A stretch of DNA of 64,000 nucleotides from Warburgia ugandensis (lineage: Eukaryota > Streptophyta > Magnoliopsida > Canellales > Canellaceae): NCBI GenBank assembly GCA_035236585.1, contig CP141132.1, positions 21,427,945 through 21,491,944 on the forward strand, written 5' to 3'. Positions 62,846-64,000 of the stretch are shown here, piece after piece. The notes under the pieces are model-generated. The model ran no database searches. It was not told the DNA's origin and saw nothing but the letters and a program-made list of their open reading frames with translations. Positions within the stretch are counted from its first letter, which is position 1; each line of letters starts with the position of its first letter. Made by a program: the position numbers and the translations under genes.

Positions 62846-63637
62846 AATGGGCATCCCAAATATTAGTGGACAAGTTCAAGGTTAGGGTCTATATCTTCCT
62901 GTAGCCCTATCTCAAGCACAATGGCACATGTTGGCAATGGTTTCTTGATGGGATTGCTACGGTCAATAAGCTGCTGATTCTGGGCTTAAGGTGCTATCTT
63001 TGTTTGTTATAAGAATATAAACCATGATCACCTTCAAGGAGGTTGCCTTCATAAGGTAAATTTGTACAACTTTTGGAAGTTATGTGGGAAGTGGTTGGTT
63101 GGCTATGCAATTTAAATATCTAGAAGCCAATGGTCAAAAGGAAGTGAGCATTAAAGCACGGTGAGTCTATGCTTGAATATGATAATAAACAATAAAAGGT
63201 CTAAGGTCTAATAAAGGAAAAGACTTGAGATATTGTTACCATTTCCTGACTTTGATACCAATGGTTATCATAGAAATGGAGAATGTTGATGACCATGATA
63301 TATGGTTGAAGTCTACTGAATAAGTGTGTTGAAGTCTGTTGAATAAGTGTGTTGAAGTCTAGTGAATAAGTGTGATGAAGTGGAAGACAAGGTTGAAATT
63401 TTTTGCTAGAATGAATTATTCTCTCTCGTGCTTTAGTTAAATGGAGGAAATCCTCCATTTGAAGTCCATGAAGTCTTGTTTAAACATTGGAATGCTTATG
63501 AAGATGATGCTGATAAATGCGATGGTCTACGTAGAGAACAAGTTTCTCCTATCTCTTAGTGTAGGGTGAATTTATGTGTGTTGGATTTATCATGGGTTTC
63601 AGTTGACTTCCAAATCTTTTGCCTTGTTTAAATCATA
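62846..63637. other. Unassigned sequence
   Basis: No gene or repeat family recognised, apart from the 23-bp tandem repeat at 63306. Confidence 0.4.
63306..63380. repeat. 23-bp tandem repeat, three units
   Basis: TTGAAGTCTACTGAATAAG followed by TGTG repeats three times with one or two changes, plus a partial fourth unit. Confidence 0.85.
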
Positions 63638-63700
63638 TCATCGTCATCATCAAGGCCTTATCCCAATTAGGGGTAGGTTGTTTGAATCATATGAAGTTTT
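63638..63700 (-). mobile_element. RTE-like LINE 3' tip, minus orientation
   Basis: TCATCGTCATCATCAAGGCC followed by CCCAATTAGGGG matches the inverted 3' end of the LINE at 61041-61075. Only the last few dozen bases are present. Confidence 0.55.
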
Positions 63701-64000
63701 TTTTTTTTTAATTGTTTGGTCTTCTTTAGACTTCTGATTAAGTTGGGTAACTAGGGTAATAAAACTATTACCATGAAAATGAAAAAAACAGATTCTGGAA
63801 ATGATTGTACGAGGGCATAGTGGTAGGTGTTTAAGTTAGACTATAGATATGCTTACAAGTAGTCTTTGGTTAAGTCTTCTAGGTTTCTTAATTAGGCCCA
63901 AAACTAATGAGGTCAATTCCATTACCTTCTTCTTACCCATGAGGTTCCAACATTTGATCTTTAATTGACCTAGGAGTTCTTCCCGGGCATCCTCAAGAAA
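63701..64000. other. Unassigned sequence to window end
   Basis: Nothing recognised. Confidence 0.4.

Overview
The window looks like a repeat-dominated, AT-rich nuclear segment from a flowering plant. The support is GT-AG introns in the transposon genes, plant-type transposon families (hAT, an En/Spm-type TnpA-like protein, Athila and chromovirus-like Ty3/gypsy, RTE-like LINEs, a tRNA-derived SINE), and no sign of operons or bacterial genes. I cannot name the species. I see no intact host gene. One short stretch near 58.2-58.4 kb has coding character but no clear start.

Region 1 (1-21216) is a three-level nest. An RTE-like LINE (1-25 and 20076-21216) is split by a 20042-bp hAT-type DNA transposon (26-20067). 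The hAT ends are TAGGGGTGGCAA and TTGCTGCCCCTA, flanked by a perfect 8-bp duplication, CTGAGAAT. Removing the insertion and one duplication makes the LINE reverse-transcriptase frame continuous again. The hAT is itself interrupted by a pol-less Athila-type retrotransposon (522-8729, PBS for tRNA-Asp). Besides a five-exon hAT transposase gene on the minus strand (9409-12000), it carries a divergent plus-strand gene with a Transposase_24 (TnpA-like) region and a Ulp1/C48 peptidase-like end (15876 to about 19266). Palindromic units (ATAGGACGGTT...AACCGTCCTAT) form four arrays: one inside each terminus and one about 115 bp upstream of the first ATG on each side of the gene pair. This two-gene layout with shared arrays is the most unusual thing in the window. 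Both genes now carry nonsense codons.

Region 2 (21217-57830) is a mosaic of long-LTR Ty3/gypsy elements. Element A (23357-48160) has LTRs of about 3.3 kb and decayed gag-pol. Its 3' LTR is split by a 14-kb complex (31660-45650) of a second family, B, which includes a head-to-head inverted LTR pair. A repeat with units of about 57 bp occurs at 22.05-23.36 kb and again at 52.58-53.84 kb, each time touching an A-family LTR. An antisense A-family relic occupies 53840-57830 and contains a 418-bp GC-richer block between 52-bp duplications, possibly organelle DNA.

Region 3 (57831-64000) is lower in recognisable repeats. It holds the GC-richer coding-like stretch, one Au-like SINE (59669-59802) and three RTE-like LINE fragments (61041-62112 minus, 62655-62845 plus, 63638-63700 minus). 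The rest is unassigned. All boundaries and similarities were read by eye.
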